DNA of 59,406 nt from CAYLQA01 sp964385695. GTDB lineage: Bacteria; Desulfobacterota; Desulfobulbia; Desulfobulbales; Desulfurivibrionaceae. Positions 25,206-32,911 of this stretch are shown here, one piece after another (within the stretch, counting starts at the first letter, position 1; every line of letters starts with the position of its first letter). The stretch is from NCBI GenBank assembly GCA_964385695.1, contig CAYLQA010000017.1, forward strand, positions 1 through 59,406. The letters run 5' to 3'. The notes under the pieces are model-generated. The model saw only the letters and a program-made list of their open reading frames with translations. It was not told the origin of the DNA and ran no database searches. The translations under genes and the position numbers were made by a program.

Positions 25206-25706
25206 TTAAACCTTGGACAAGGGCTGGCTTGATTTGCAGAGAACTCTGAGGCCGGCAAAAAAGTAGAGCATGGCAGGCACAGAAAGAAGATGATCCATTT
25301 TTAATATGTAAAAAATAACCTCTAAGCTGGAGCGCAAAACCAAAGAGGGGGTGTTTGCACCGGGCTCCATAATCATGGAGTCTTTGGTAACGACCAGCTC
25401 AAGAAAATGGCCAGCCATTGTTGTGAGGCTCCAGATGATAAGAAGCCAGGTGCCAAAGATGATTTTGTTCCAGGCAGCCTTATTTTTGAAGTTGGTGTAT
25501 TGGGCGCGCAGCACAAAGGTGGAGAGTGAAAGAGTGAGAAATATGTGTGCGGCCTGATGCACATAAATGCCAGTATACTCATGGGGCATGAATGCATAGG
25601 CGGGTGCCGGGATAAAGAGGAGGGTAAGCGCGACACAGGCGCACAATGTGCCTGACGCGGATTTAGCGCAGTATGGATCTGCGATTATGTCCCCCCCTAA
25701 CGTACG
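25206..25706 (-). CDS. Membrane protein of unknown function paired with a histidine kinase
   Basis: From the ATG at 25706 the protein has about 166 residues: a first hydrophobic segment ending FIPAPAYA that resembles a signal peptide, then three more membrane spans (HIFLTLSLSTFVL, IIFGTWLLIIWSLTTMAG, LLSVPAMLYFFAGLRVL). GTG at 25784 and ATG at 25769 are alternative starts in the same frame. HEYTGIYVHQAAH and MAGHFLELVV supply several His residues within or near membrane spans, so a metal or heme role is conceivable but unproven. I do not recognise the family. It precedes the kinase gene by only 3 bases. Confidence 0.75.
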   Translation of the reverse strand, partial: RTLGGDIIADPYCAKSASGTLCACVALTLLFIPAPAYAFMPHEYTGIYVHQAAHIFLTLSLSTFVLRAQYTNFKNKAAWNKIIFGTWLLIIWSLTTMAGHFLELVVTKDSMIMEPGANTPSLVLRSSLEVIFYILKMDHLLSVPAMLYFFAGLRVLCKSSQPLSKV

Positions 25707-25831
25707 CATCGACCTTAAAGCCTTACAATTTGTTGGTGTTGCTGCTTTTTTTGAGTAAAAAATGATCATACTGAAAAAGGACACAGTGATTCAAATTAAA
25801 AAAAAAGTATTTGCAAGTTTGTTGGATTCAC

Positions 25832-26701
25832 TCATCCTTTTTGCCCGGTGGATGTAGCGGCAATACCCTGGATCAGCCAGCGTTGGAAAAAAAGAAAGAT
25901 GATAAAAACCGGCAGGACCATCATGACTCCAAAAGCCATAATATCCCCCCAGAGTTTGACCTGGTTTTCAAAGGCAGCCATGGCAACAGGCAAAGGCCGA
26001 TATCGCTCGCCGATTGTCACCAGCAGCGGCCAGAGATAACTGCCCCAACGCATGAGAAAGGTGAGAATAGCTACCGTAGCAAAGACTGGTTTGGCCATGG
26101 GCAGGATAATGTAGAAAAAGGTGCGCCATGGACCTGCACCATCCATGCGGGCGGCTTCTTCCAGCTCATGCGGGATGTCAAGAAAAAAGCTGTAAAACAG
26201 GAAGATGGAAAAGGCATCAGCAACAAATGGGATGATCTGCACATGATAACTGTCGCGCCAGCCAATAATGCTCATTTGGAAAAACAGGGGCACGGCAATG
26301 GCCTCAAAAGGGATGACCAGCAGGGCCAAGACGAGAAAGAGGACGACCTTTTTGCCTCGCCACTTAAGGCGGGCTAAAGCATAGCCGGCCAAAGAGTTAA
26401 CCAACAGTCCTGCACAAACAATTGAGCTGGTGATAAAAAGGGAGTTGAATAAAACCCGCTGAAAGTTAATGCGCTCTAGCACATCCAAGTAGTTTTGCCA
26501 TGACACCTGGCTTGGCCAAAATGCATTGAAAATGTTGTTGATAGTCAGCACGTGGTCATCTGGCTTGAGGCTGCTTATGAACATGAAAATGATTGGTGCG
26601 ATGTAGAGAAGGCTGGCCACAAGCAGAAAGCAAAAAAGTATGCCTCGGCGCAATGAGCGGCGGTTATACAGCAAATTGTTTTTCAGATCCATGGCTGTCA
26701 T
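25832..26701 (-). CDS. Carbohydrate ABC transporter permease, MalG/UgpE type
   Basis: The 289-residue inner-membrane protein has six predicted spans and the permease EAA loop EEAARMDGAGPWRTFFYIILP that docks to the ATPase. Its N-terminal part (ILFCFLLVASLLYIAPIIFM) and overall order match the second permease of CUT1 sugar importers. It overlaps the upstream permease gene by 4 bases and is the last gene of a four-gene minus-strand operon. Confidence 0.92.
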   Translation of the reverse strand: MTAMDLKNNLLYNRRSLRRGILFCFLLVASLLYIAPIIFMFISSLKPDDHVLTINNIFNAFWPSQVSWQNYLDVLERINFQRVLFNSLFITSSIVCAGLLVNSLAGYALARLKWRGKKVVLFLVLALLVIPFEAIAVPLFFQMSIIGWRDSYHVQIIPFVADAFSIFLFYSFFLDIPHELEEAARMDGAGPWRTFFYIILPMAKPVFATVAILTFLMRWGSYLWPLLVTIGERYRPLPVAMAAFENQVKLWGDIMAFGVMMVLPVFIIFLFFQRWLIQGIAATSTGQKG

Positions 26702-27612
26702 TTTTCAGCCTTTTGTCTGTTGATAAGGCGTTGCACAAGGGTGATGCCCAGGACTATGACAAAGAAGATAACGCTCATGGCGGCACCCCGGGCTACATCC
26801 TGGCGTTTGAATACGGCTCGTACGGTTTCAAAGATGACAGTGGTCGTGCTCTGTTCTGGCCCGCCTTGGGTAAGGATCCAAACCTGGTCAAAAAGCCTGA
26901 ATGCAAGGATGGTGGTGATGAGTGAGACAAAGATCAGGGTGTTTTTGAGTTGGGGCAGGGTGATGAAGAGAAATTTTTGCAACCTGCCTGCCCCGTCAAG
27001 ATCCGCTGCTTCATATAGGCTTTGGGGGATGGATTGCAGACCGGCCAGGATAATGATCATCTGAAAGCCTACGCCTTGCCAGATGGAGAGCAACATAATT
27101 GAGCCAAGGGCAAAACGTTTATCATGCAAAAAATCAACAGCTTGCCAGGAGCCGAGGCTGATAAAGCCGAGAAAATTGTTGGCAAGTCCGCTTGGGCCAG
27201 GGGCCAGAATAAGCTCCCAAACCACAGCCACTAAGGCTATGGGGAATATAACCGGCAGAAAAAAACAGGCCTTGAAAAATGTGACACCCATTAAGCGGCG
27301 GTTGAGAAGAAGTGCTAAGCCCAAGGCAAGTATTGTTTGTAGCGGCACGACAATAGAGGCAAAGAGGGTGTTGTTTAAAAATGCCTGTAAAAAGGCTGGG
27401 TCAAAAACAGTGCGCTGAAATTGGGTGCTGCCGACAAAGCGCAAGGGCAGGGGCGAATCGAGCCGGTAATTGGTAAAGGCGAGAACGAGGGCAATGGCAA
27501 AGGGGAGGGCAACAAAAAGGAATAGCCCTATTGCTCCGGGCAAGGCCATGCTCCATGCACAGCTTTCCTCCATGGCTTGGGCTGTATATTCCTTTTTGTT
27601 TTTTAAAAACAT
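26698..27612 (-). CDS. Carbohydrate ABC transporter permease, MalF/UgpA type
   Basis: The 304-residue protein has six predicted membrane spans and the EAA loop YEAADLDGAGRLQKFLFITLP. The pattern is typical of the first permease of CUT1 importers (for maltodextrins, trehalose, glycerol phosphate and similar solutes). It forms a heterodimer with the downstream MalG-type permease. The substrate is not determinable by eye. Confidence 0.92.
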   Translation of the reverse strand: MFLKNKKEYTAQAMEESCAWSMALPGAIGLFLFVALPFAIALVLAFTNYRLDSPLPLRFVGSTQFQRTVFDPAFLQAFLNNTLFASIVVPLQTILALGLALLLNRRLMGVTFFKACFFLPVIFPIALVAVVWELILAPGPSGLANNFLGFISLGSWQAVDFLHDKRFALGSIMLLSIWQGVGFQMIIILAGLQSIPQSLYEAADLDGAGRLQKFLFITLPQLKNTLIFVSLITTILAFRLFDQVWILTQGGPEQSTTTVIFETVRAVFKRQDVARGAAMSVIFFVIVLGITLVQRLINRQKAEK

Positions 27613-27620
27613 GGCCTTAT

Positions 27621-28931
27621 TTACTTGGAAATTATTGGGTAGCCTTCATTATCTTGGATATCCTGGTCGATTAAAGCAACAGCCCGATTTAATGCCTCTG
27701 TTATGTCAGCACCATGGCGAACATCAGCAAAAACCTGTTGAAATGCTGAGGTGATCACAGGATAAGCCGGGGTTTGCGGACGTGGGACAGCATGAGAGAG
27801 TTGGCGAACAAAAAGGTGAAGCGGGCCGCCAGGCTGATAAAGAGGAGAGGCTATAATGGCTGTTCGGGTGCCTGGGATTGCGCCGTTTGCCTCGCATGTT
27901 TTTAGGATCTGCTCCGGTTCAAGAAGATAATGCAGAAAGCGCATGGCCTGGGTCTTTTTATTGCTGGCGCGGGGAATGGCCCAGGCCCAGGAACCCATGC
28001 CGGTTTTGGTCCCGGTGCCAAAGTCAGGCAAAGGCAGGAGGATAAGGTTATTGCCAAGGGCCTTTTTATAACGGGGGTATTCCCAATGCCCGCACCAGGA
28101 AAGGGCGGTTCGACCGGTGGTAAAACTGCTGCTGTCTGTGTTTGGTTCAATAAATCCTTTTTTGAACCAGCTTTGCACCTGTCCTAAGGCCCTGAGGGCA
28201 GCAGGAGAGTTGAGCACCAGGGCTGCAGATTGCATTGTTCGACGGTCTATGAGATCGGCCCCGGCTGATTGCAGCAGCGGGGAAAAGGCATAGGTGTACC
28301 ATTCGCCCCGGTAATCAAGACGCAGATCAAGGACCATGCCGTCCTCATCTTTTTGGGCAAGGCGGGCGAGGATCTCTGCAAATTCTTCATGGCTCCAGGA
28401 GTCTTTTGGCCCGGCAGGAAGTCGCGCAGCAATGGCTTTGAGCATTTGCCTATTGCCATAAAGGCCCAAGCCTGAGTCAAAGGTGCCGATGGCAAAGAGT
28501 TTCTTGTTGTATGTTCCCTGGGCCAGCAGTGATGGCAAAATGTCTTTTTTGACTTCTGGCCGGAGCAGGTCTTCAAGGGGGGTAAGATGATTTTTCCAGG
28601 CATAGTTGGCAAGGTACGGCCCATCGAGATCCAGTAAATCCGGTAGATTATTGTCTGTGGCAGCTGCCTGAACCTGGGTGTTGTACTCTCCTTCGGGAAT
28701 CAGGGTGAGTCGGATAGTGATCTCATTTTGCCTTTTGTTAAAGAGTCGTACCTGCTCTTGCATAACCTGTTTTTCTGCTGGTCTTCCTGTGTGGTGCCAA
28801 ACCGTGACGATCTCCCTGCCAGATGTGTCTCGCGGTGGGTCATTGCTGCAACCCATGAGAAGTAAGGCAACAAGGAGGAGGAGTAACTTGAGTGTTGTTT
28901 GAGGAAATGTTCTGCCGGGGAAAATGCTCAT
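27621..28931 (-). CDS. ABC transporter substrate-binding lipoprotein (CUT1 sugar type)
   Basis: The 436-residue protein has a lipoprotein signal (LLLLLVALLLMGCS, lipobox Cys28) and a type 1 extracellular solute-binding fold: VTVWHHTGRPAEKQ near the mature start, then NLPDLLDLDGPYLANY, ALSWCGHWEYPRY and GMGSWAWAIPRAS. It delivers the solute to the two permeases encoded downstream. It overlaps the upstream ATPase gene by 4 bases. UgpB/MalE-like; substrate unknown. Confidence 0.92.
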   Translation of the reverse strand: MSIFPGRTFPQTTLKLLLLLVALLLMGCSNDPPRDTSGREIVTVWHHTGRPAEKQVMQEQVRLFNKRQNEITIRLTLIPEGEYNTQVQAAATDNNLPDLLDLDGPYLANYAWKNHLTPLEDLLRPEVKKDILPSLLAQGTYNKKLFAIGTFDSGLGLYGNRQMLKAIAARLPAGPKDSWSHEEFAEILARLAQKDEDGMVLDLRLDYRGEWYTYAFSPLLQSAGADLIDRRTMQSAALVLNSPAALRALGQVQSWFKKGFIEPNTDSSSFTTGRTALSWCGHWEYPRYKKALGNNLILLPLPDFGTGTKTGMGSWAWAIPRASNKKTQAMRFLHYLLEPEQILKTCEANGAIPGTRTAIIASPLYQPGGPLHLFVRQLSHAVPRPQTPAYPVITSAFQQVFADVRHGADITEALNRAVALIDQDIQDNEGYPIISK

Positions 28932-30028
28932 GCAAGGGCCTCGCCTGATTCAGGATCAAAAAGAATGGCGTGTTGCAGGTCCAGGCCGAGCCTGACCGTT
29001 GTTTGCGCTGTGAGTTGTGTCTGTGGAGTAAGCCGCACCGTACATGTCTGCCCCATGAGGGTGCAGGTGGCAAGAACCTCGCTGCCCAAGGGCTCGAGGA
29101 AATCAAGACAGAATGGCAAAGAGGCCAGAGCGGGAGTTGTGTCTGACTCGAGAATATGCTCGGGGCGGATACCGAAAATGACCTTTTGGCCGGTACTTGC
29201 AATTTTGTTGAGACGGGCGGCCAACGTGTGCGGCAGGTGCAGAACAGACTCTCCAAGTCTTAGGCACAATTGGTCACGAACTCTTTCTAAAGTGGCCTGC
29301 AAAAAATTCATGCTGGGGCTGCCCAAAAATCCTGCAACAAACATGTTTCGCGGTTTATTGTAAATTTCAAGCGGCGTGCCGATTTGCTGGATAACACCCG
29401 TATTGAGCACCACCAGCCTGCTGCCCATGCTCATGGCCTCCATCTGATCATGGGTGACATAGAGCATGGTGGTGCCGAGGGTGCGGTGGAGTTTGATCAA
29501 CTCGCCACGCATGGAGACGCGTAACTTTGCATCAAGATTGCTCAAGGGTTCATCAAAAAGAAATAGGGCAGGCTCGCGGATAATGGCCCGGCCAAGAGCA
29601 ATCCGCTGCTGTTGGCCCCCGGAAAGGGCCTTGGATTTTCTTTTAAGCAATTCACCAAGATTCAGGGTCTGAGCGGTTTTTTCAACCCGTTGCCTGATGA
29701 TATCCTTGGGGGTTTTACGCATTTTCAGGCCAAAGGCGAGATTATCAAAGACACTCATGTGCGGATAGAGCGCGTAATTTTGAAAAACCATGGCCATATC
29801 TCGATCCTTGGGCGCGACATGGGTGATTTCCCGGTCATCCAGCATGATCGTGCCGTTGTCCGGTGTTTCAAGGCCGGCAATGAGTCGCAGGATGGTTGAT
29901 TTGCCACAGCCTGATGGGCCGACCAGGACAAGGAACTCACCATCTTCCACACGAAGATTGAGATCCGAGACACCAATAGTGCGTTCTTGAAAAACTTTGG
30001 TAATATTATTGAGGACAAGCTCAGCCAT
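28928..30028 (-). CDS. Sugar ABC transporter ATPase, MalK/UgpC type
   Basis: The 366-residue protein has Walker A GPSGCGKSTIL, Q loop, signature LSGGQQQRIALGRAI, Walker B LFLFDEPLSNLDAKLR and the H-loop TLGTTMLYVTHDQMEAMSM. A C-terminal regulatory OB-type (TOBE) domain follows from about residue 240. It is the first gene of the operon and energises the importer. MalK-type ATPases can be shared among CUT1 importers. The promoter probably lies between this gene and the divergent DUF362 gene. Confidence 0.94.
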   Translation of the reverse strand: MAELVLNNITKVFQERTIGVSDLNLRVEDGEFLVLVGPSGCGKSTILRLIAGLETPDNGTIMLDDREITHVAPKDRDMAMVFQNYALYPHMSVFDNLAFGLKMRKTPKDIIRQRVEKTAQTLNLGELLKRKSKALSGGQQQRIALGRAIIREPALFLFDEPLSNLDAKLRVSMRGELIKLHRTLGTTMLYVTHDQMEAMSMGSRLVVLNTGVIQQIGTPLEIYNKPRNMFVAGFLGSPSMNFLQATLERVRDQLCLRLGESVLHLPHTLAARLNKIASTGQKVIFGIRPEHILESDTTPALASLPFCLDFLEPLGSEVLATCTLMGQTCTVRLTPQTQLTAQTTVRLGLDLQHAILFDPESGEALA

Positions 30029-30160
30029 AAGGGGCCTGTTGCGGTTTGAAGTTGATAGGTTGTTCTATTTTTATATATGAATCCACAAGATATTTGAAGG
30101 GGCGCCTGTTTTAGCTCGGTTTGCTTTTGGGTGAATTTTTAGAATGGGCATCGAAAATAG

Positions 30161-30988
30161 ATGAAGCAAAGCAATACCAGCGGTCGGATTGCGGCTGTTG
30201 ATTTTACGGATTGGCATGAAAATGTTTTTGCCCTGCTCGACCATTTTGCACTTGAGCGCATTTTGGCAAAGCAAAAGAGGATTTTGCTCAAGCCCAACCT
30301 GGTGGAGGATAAGCCGCCGCCAGTGACTACTCCCGTGGAGTTGGTAGCGGCAATTATCGATTATCTGCAGGAGCGGGTGCCGGATGTGCCAATAGTCATC
30401 GGCGAAGGGTGCGGCTCTTTAGGATATGACACCTGGCATGTTTTTACAGCGCTCGGCTATACGGATCTGGCTGCTGCAAAAGGGGTTGAACTGCTTGACC
30501 TCAATGAAGCGGAGCTTGTGAAAAAACAAGACCCGGCCTGCAATCGATTTCCTGAGATCTATTTGCCGAAGATTGTGTTTGATAGTTTTTTGCTGTCTGT
30601 GCCCATGCTCAAGGCGCATACCCTGGCACAGGTGACCTTGACCATGAAAAATATGATGGGCCTTGCGCCACCTGTTCATTATCAAAAAGGCGGGCATTGG
30701 AAAAAGGCCTCGTTTCATAATGGTGTGCAGGAGGCGGTATTTGACCTGAATCGCTACCGTTGCGCTGACTTTACTCTGCTTGATGCTACCGTGGGGATGA
30801 GTAAGGCACATTTGTGGGGGCCAACCTGTGAGCCGCCTCCCAACTTGTTGCTTGCAGGCTTTGACCCGGTAAGTATCGATGCCCATGGCGCTGCAATATT
30901 GGGCCGCAACTGGCGGCAGATAGGACATATCAAGATGGCTGATTCTATTTTGGGGCAGGCTGATAATATTCAGCTGGATACGTTATAG
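30161..30988 (+). CDS. DUF362 family protein
   Basis: The 275-residue protein matches DUF362: LLKPNLVEDKPPPVTTPVEL near residue 45, IVIGEGCGSLGYDTW, then SVPMLKAHTLAQVTLTMKN and MMGLAPPVHYQKGG. DUF362 proteins are often fused to ferredoxin domains; this one has no CxxCxxC cluster. The function is unknown. Its stop codon abuts the ATG of the PIG-L deacetylase gene with no gap, so the two are translationally linked. Confidence 0.85.
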   Translation: MKQSNTSGRIAAVDFTDWHENVFALLDHFALERILAKQKRILLKPNLVEDKPPPVTTPVELVAAIIDYLQERVPDVPIVIGEGCGSLGYDTWHVFTALGYTDLAAAKGVELLDLNEAELVKKQDPACNRFPEIYLPKIVFDSFLLSVPMLKAHTLAQVTLTMKNMMGLAPPVHYQKGGHWKKASFHNGVQEAVFDLNRYRCADFTLLDATVGMSKAHLWGPTCEPPPNLLLAGFDPVSIDAHGAAILGRNWRQIGHIKMADSILGQADNIQLDTL

Positions 30989-31888
30989 ATGACAGATCAA
31001 TTTGCTCGGGATGACTACTTGAAGTGGCTCGGCTTGGTCGAGGCTTTTGCTCGTTTGCATGAGCCGTTCTTGTCGCCTGATTCGCAGGGAAAAGAAGCTG
31101 CCCAGACCGTTGCTGCTGCGCAAGAAAAAAGGATTCTCGTTTGTTCGCCCCACCCGGACGATGAAAGCCTGACCAGTGGCCTTGCCCTGCGGCTCCAGCA
31201 TGAATCAGGGGCACAGGTTACAAACCTGGCCCTGACCTTGGGCAGCAATGCCAAGCGACGTGCTGCGCGGCATGGGGAAATGTTGAATGCCTGTAGGGTG
31301 CTGGGTTATGAGACAATGCTTTCTCAAAGCCCTCATGGTTTGAGCAACCTGCATGACAAGAGGAGGGGGCAGGAGCCGAAGCAATGGCTGAAAATGGTTG
31401 ATACGGTTTTGCAGCACCTGCTGGCTGTTGAGCCGGACTTGGTAATATTCCCGCATTGTCTTGATGGCCATCCAACCCATATTGGCGCCCATTTTTTAAT
31501 GCTTGCCAGCCTGCAACGGTATACGCAAGAAACCGGGCGGAGTCTGCTCACGGTTGAAACGGAATATTGGCAGCCCATGGCCCAAGCGAATCTTTTGCTT
31601 GGCCTTAGCGAAAAAAACGTGGCCAGGCTTGTGACAGCCCTGAGTCAACATCAGGGTGAGATGAGCCGTAATCCCTATCATGTGCGGCAGCTGTCGCGAC
31701 TCAGCGATAATGTTCGGCGGGGCAGTGAGGTGATCGGGCCTCGAGGAGGGGCGGCCGGGCAGTTTCTTTTTGGTGAAATATACAGGCTGGGTCTTATGGA
31801 GCAGGGGGTGCGCAGGTACGCGGCAAACGCAATCATCCTCCCGCAGGAATCCGTCAGTGTGGAGTTTCTGCAAACGCTTTTTGCTTAA
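30989..31888 (+). CDS. PIG-L family (LmbE-like) deacetylase
   Basis: The 299-residue protein has the zinc-binding PHPDDE motif (SPHPDDESLTSGLALRL near residue 52) and the second ligand region FPHCLDGHPTHIGAH near 155. Family members deacetylate N-acetylglucosamine-containing small molecules or glycolipids. There is no signal peptide, so it is cytoplasmic. Coupled to DUF362 upstream and divergent from a sugar importer, it may act on an imported amino sugar conjugate, but this is inference. Its end overlaps the convergent PpsR gene by 4 bases. Confidence 0.9.
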   Translation: MTDQFARDDYLKWLGLVEAFARLHEPFLSPDSQGKEAAQTVAAAQEKRILVCSPHPDDESLTSGLALRLQHESGAQVTNLALTLGSNAKRRAARHGEMLNACRVLGYETMLSQSPHGLSNLHDKRRGQEPKQWLKMVDTVLQHLLAVEPDLVIFPHCLDGHPTHIGAHFLMLASLQRYTQETGRSLLTVETEYWQPMAQANLLLGLSEKNVARLVTALSQHQGEMSRNPYHVRQLSRLSDNVRRGSEVIGPRGGAAGQFLFGEIYRLGLMEQGVRRYAANAIILPQESVSVEFLQTLFA

Positions 31889-32724
31889 CGCACAAGGCCA
31901 TTATTAAGCAATGATGGTTTTTTGGAAAGCCCCATTTCCTGGGAGACCTGGGTGGCAATCTCTTCTATGGATTTTCCGGCTGTGTTGATGACCGGAATCT
32001 TGTGTTTGCGAAATGTCATTTCCGCCTGCTGCAGCTCCTCGACACAGGTGGAGCGCTTGGCATAATTGCTGTCCGGATATCGCTCCTGCCTGACATTTTT
32101 GAGCAACTCCGAGGTGGTGGTCAGGGCGACAGCCCTTTTGATATTGCGCATGACCCCGTCCGGCAGTTTTAAGTCTCTTAAAAATTCCGAAGTAAGCGGA
32201 AAATTTGCTGACTTCAACCCCATCTGGGTTGCCAGGTACACGCTGACTGGAGTTTTCCCTGCTCGAGAAACACCAAGTAGTATCACATCCGCCTCATCAA
32301 ATTCATGGGGCTTCACACCATCGTCATGTTCAAGGCAGTAATGGATTGCCTCAACCCGTTTGGCCATTGTTACATTATCAATATGACGTGAAAAGCCGGG
32401 CACGCGCAGTGCTTTTGTTTCTAAGCACGTTTCCAACTGGTCCACAAAAAGGGCAAAGGCGTCAAGCAGCTCAACTTCCGGAGAATCAAATACCTCCCTG
32501 ACCTTTGGGTCCATGATGGTGCTGAAGATAATCGGCCTTCTGCCTGTAGACTGTTTTAGGATATAGGCCATGGTTTTTTTTGCCTCATCCACAGTTAAAA
32601 CAAAAGGGAAATGTTCTTCATGGAAATTTACTTCCGGAAACTGGCAAATAAGGGCCTGTCCGAGGTTTGTGGCAAGTATGCCGGTACTGTCCGAGATATA
32701 ATAGACGTCTTTGGATGACCACAT
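31885..32724 (-). CDS. Pyruvate, water dikinase regulatory protein (kinase/pyrophosphorylase)
   Basis: PpsR-family enzymes switch PEP synthase or pyruvate phosphate dikinase on and off by ADP-dependent phosphorylation and phosphate-dependent pyrophosphorolysis. The chosen start at 32724 gives 279 residues (MWSSKDVYYISDSTGILATN), the normal family length; an upstream in-frame extension to 33144 overlaps the chemoreceptor gene and is not conserved-looking. The ILLGVSRAGKTPVSVYLA segment is the P-loop-like nucleotide site. Other motifs: RHIDNVTMAKRVEAIHYCLEHDDG and SNYAKRSTCVEEL. Confidence 0.92.
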   Translation of the reverse strand: MWSSKDVYYISDSTGILATNLGQALICQFPEVNFHEEHFPFVLTVDEAKKTMAYILKQSTGRRPIIFSTIMDPKVREVFDSPEVELLDAFALFVDQLETCLETKALRVPGFSRHIDNVTMAKRVEAIHYCLEHDDGVKPHEFDEADVILLGVSRAGKTPVSVYLATQMGLKSANFPLTSEFLRDLKLPDGVMRNIKRAVALTTTSELLKNVRQERYPDSNYAKRSTCVEELQQAEMTFRKHKIPVINTAGKSIEEIATQVSQEMGLSKKPSLLNNGLVR

Positions 32725-32911
32725 TGAGTAATACCTTTTTGTGCTGGAAAGAGGCTTAGGGAGCAGTTTGTAAAAAAATATTACCGGAGTTAGGTTACAA
32801 AATAAAGGAAATGCTCTATTATAAATCTGTTTATCTGTTAGAAAAGCCTTATCTCGTGGTAAAGATTTTTTTGGGGGGACAGGGTCATAATCACTAAAAA
32901 TGGGGAGAAAC

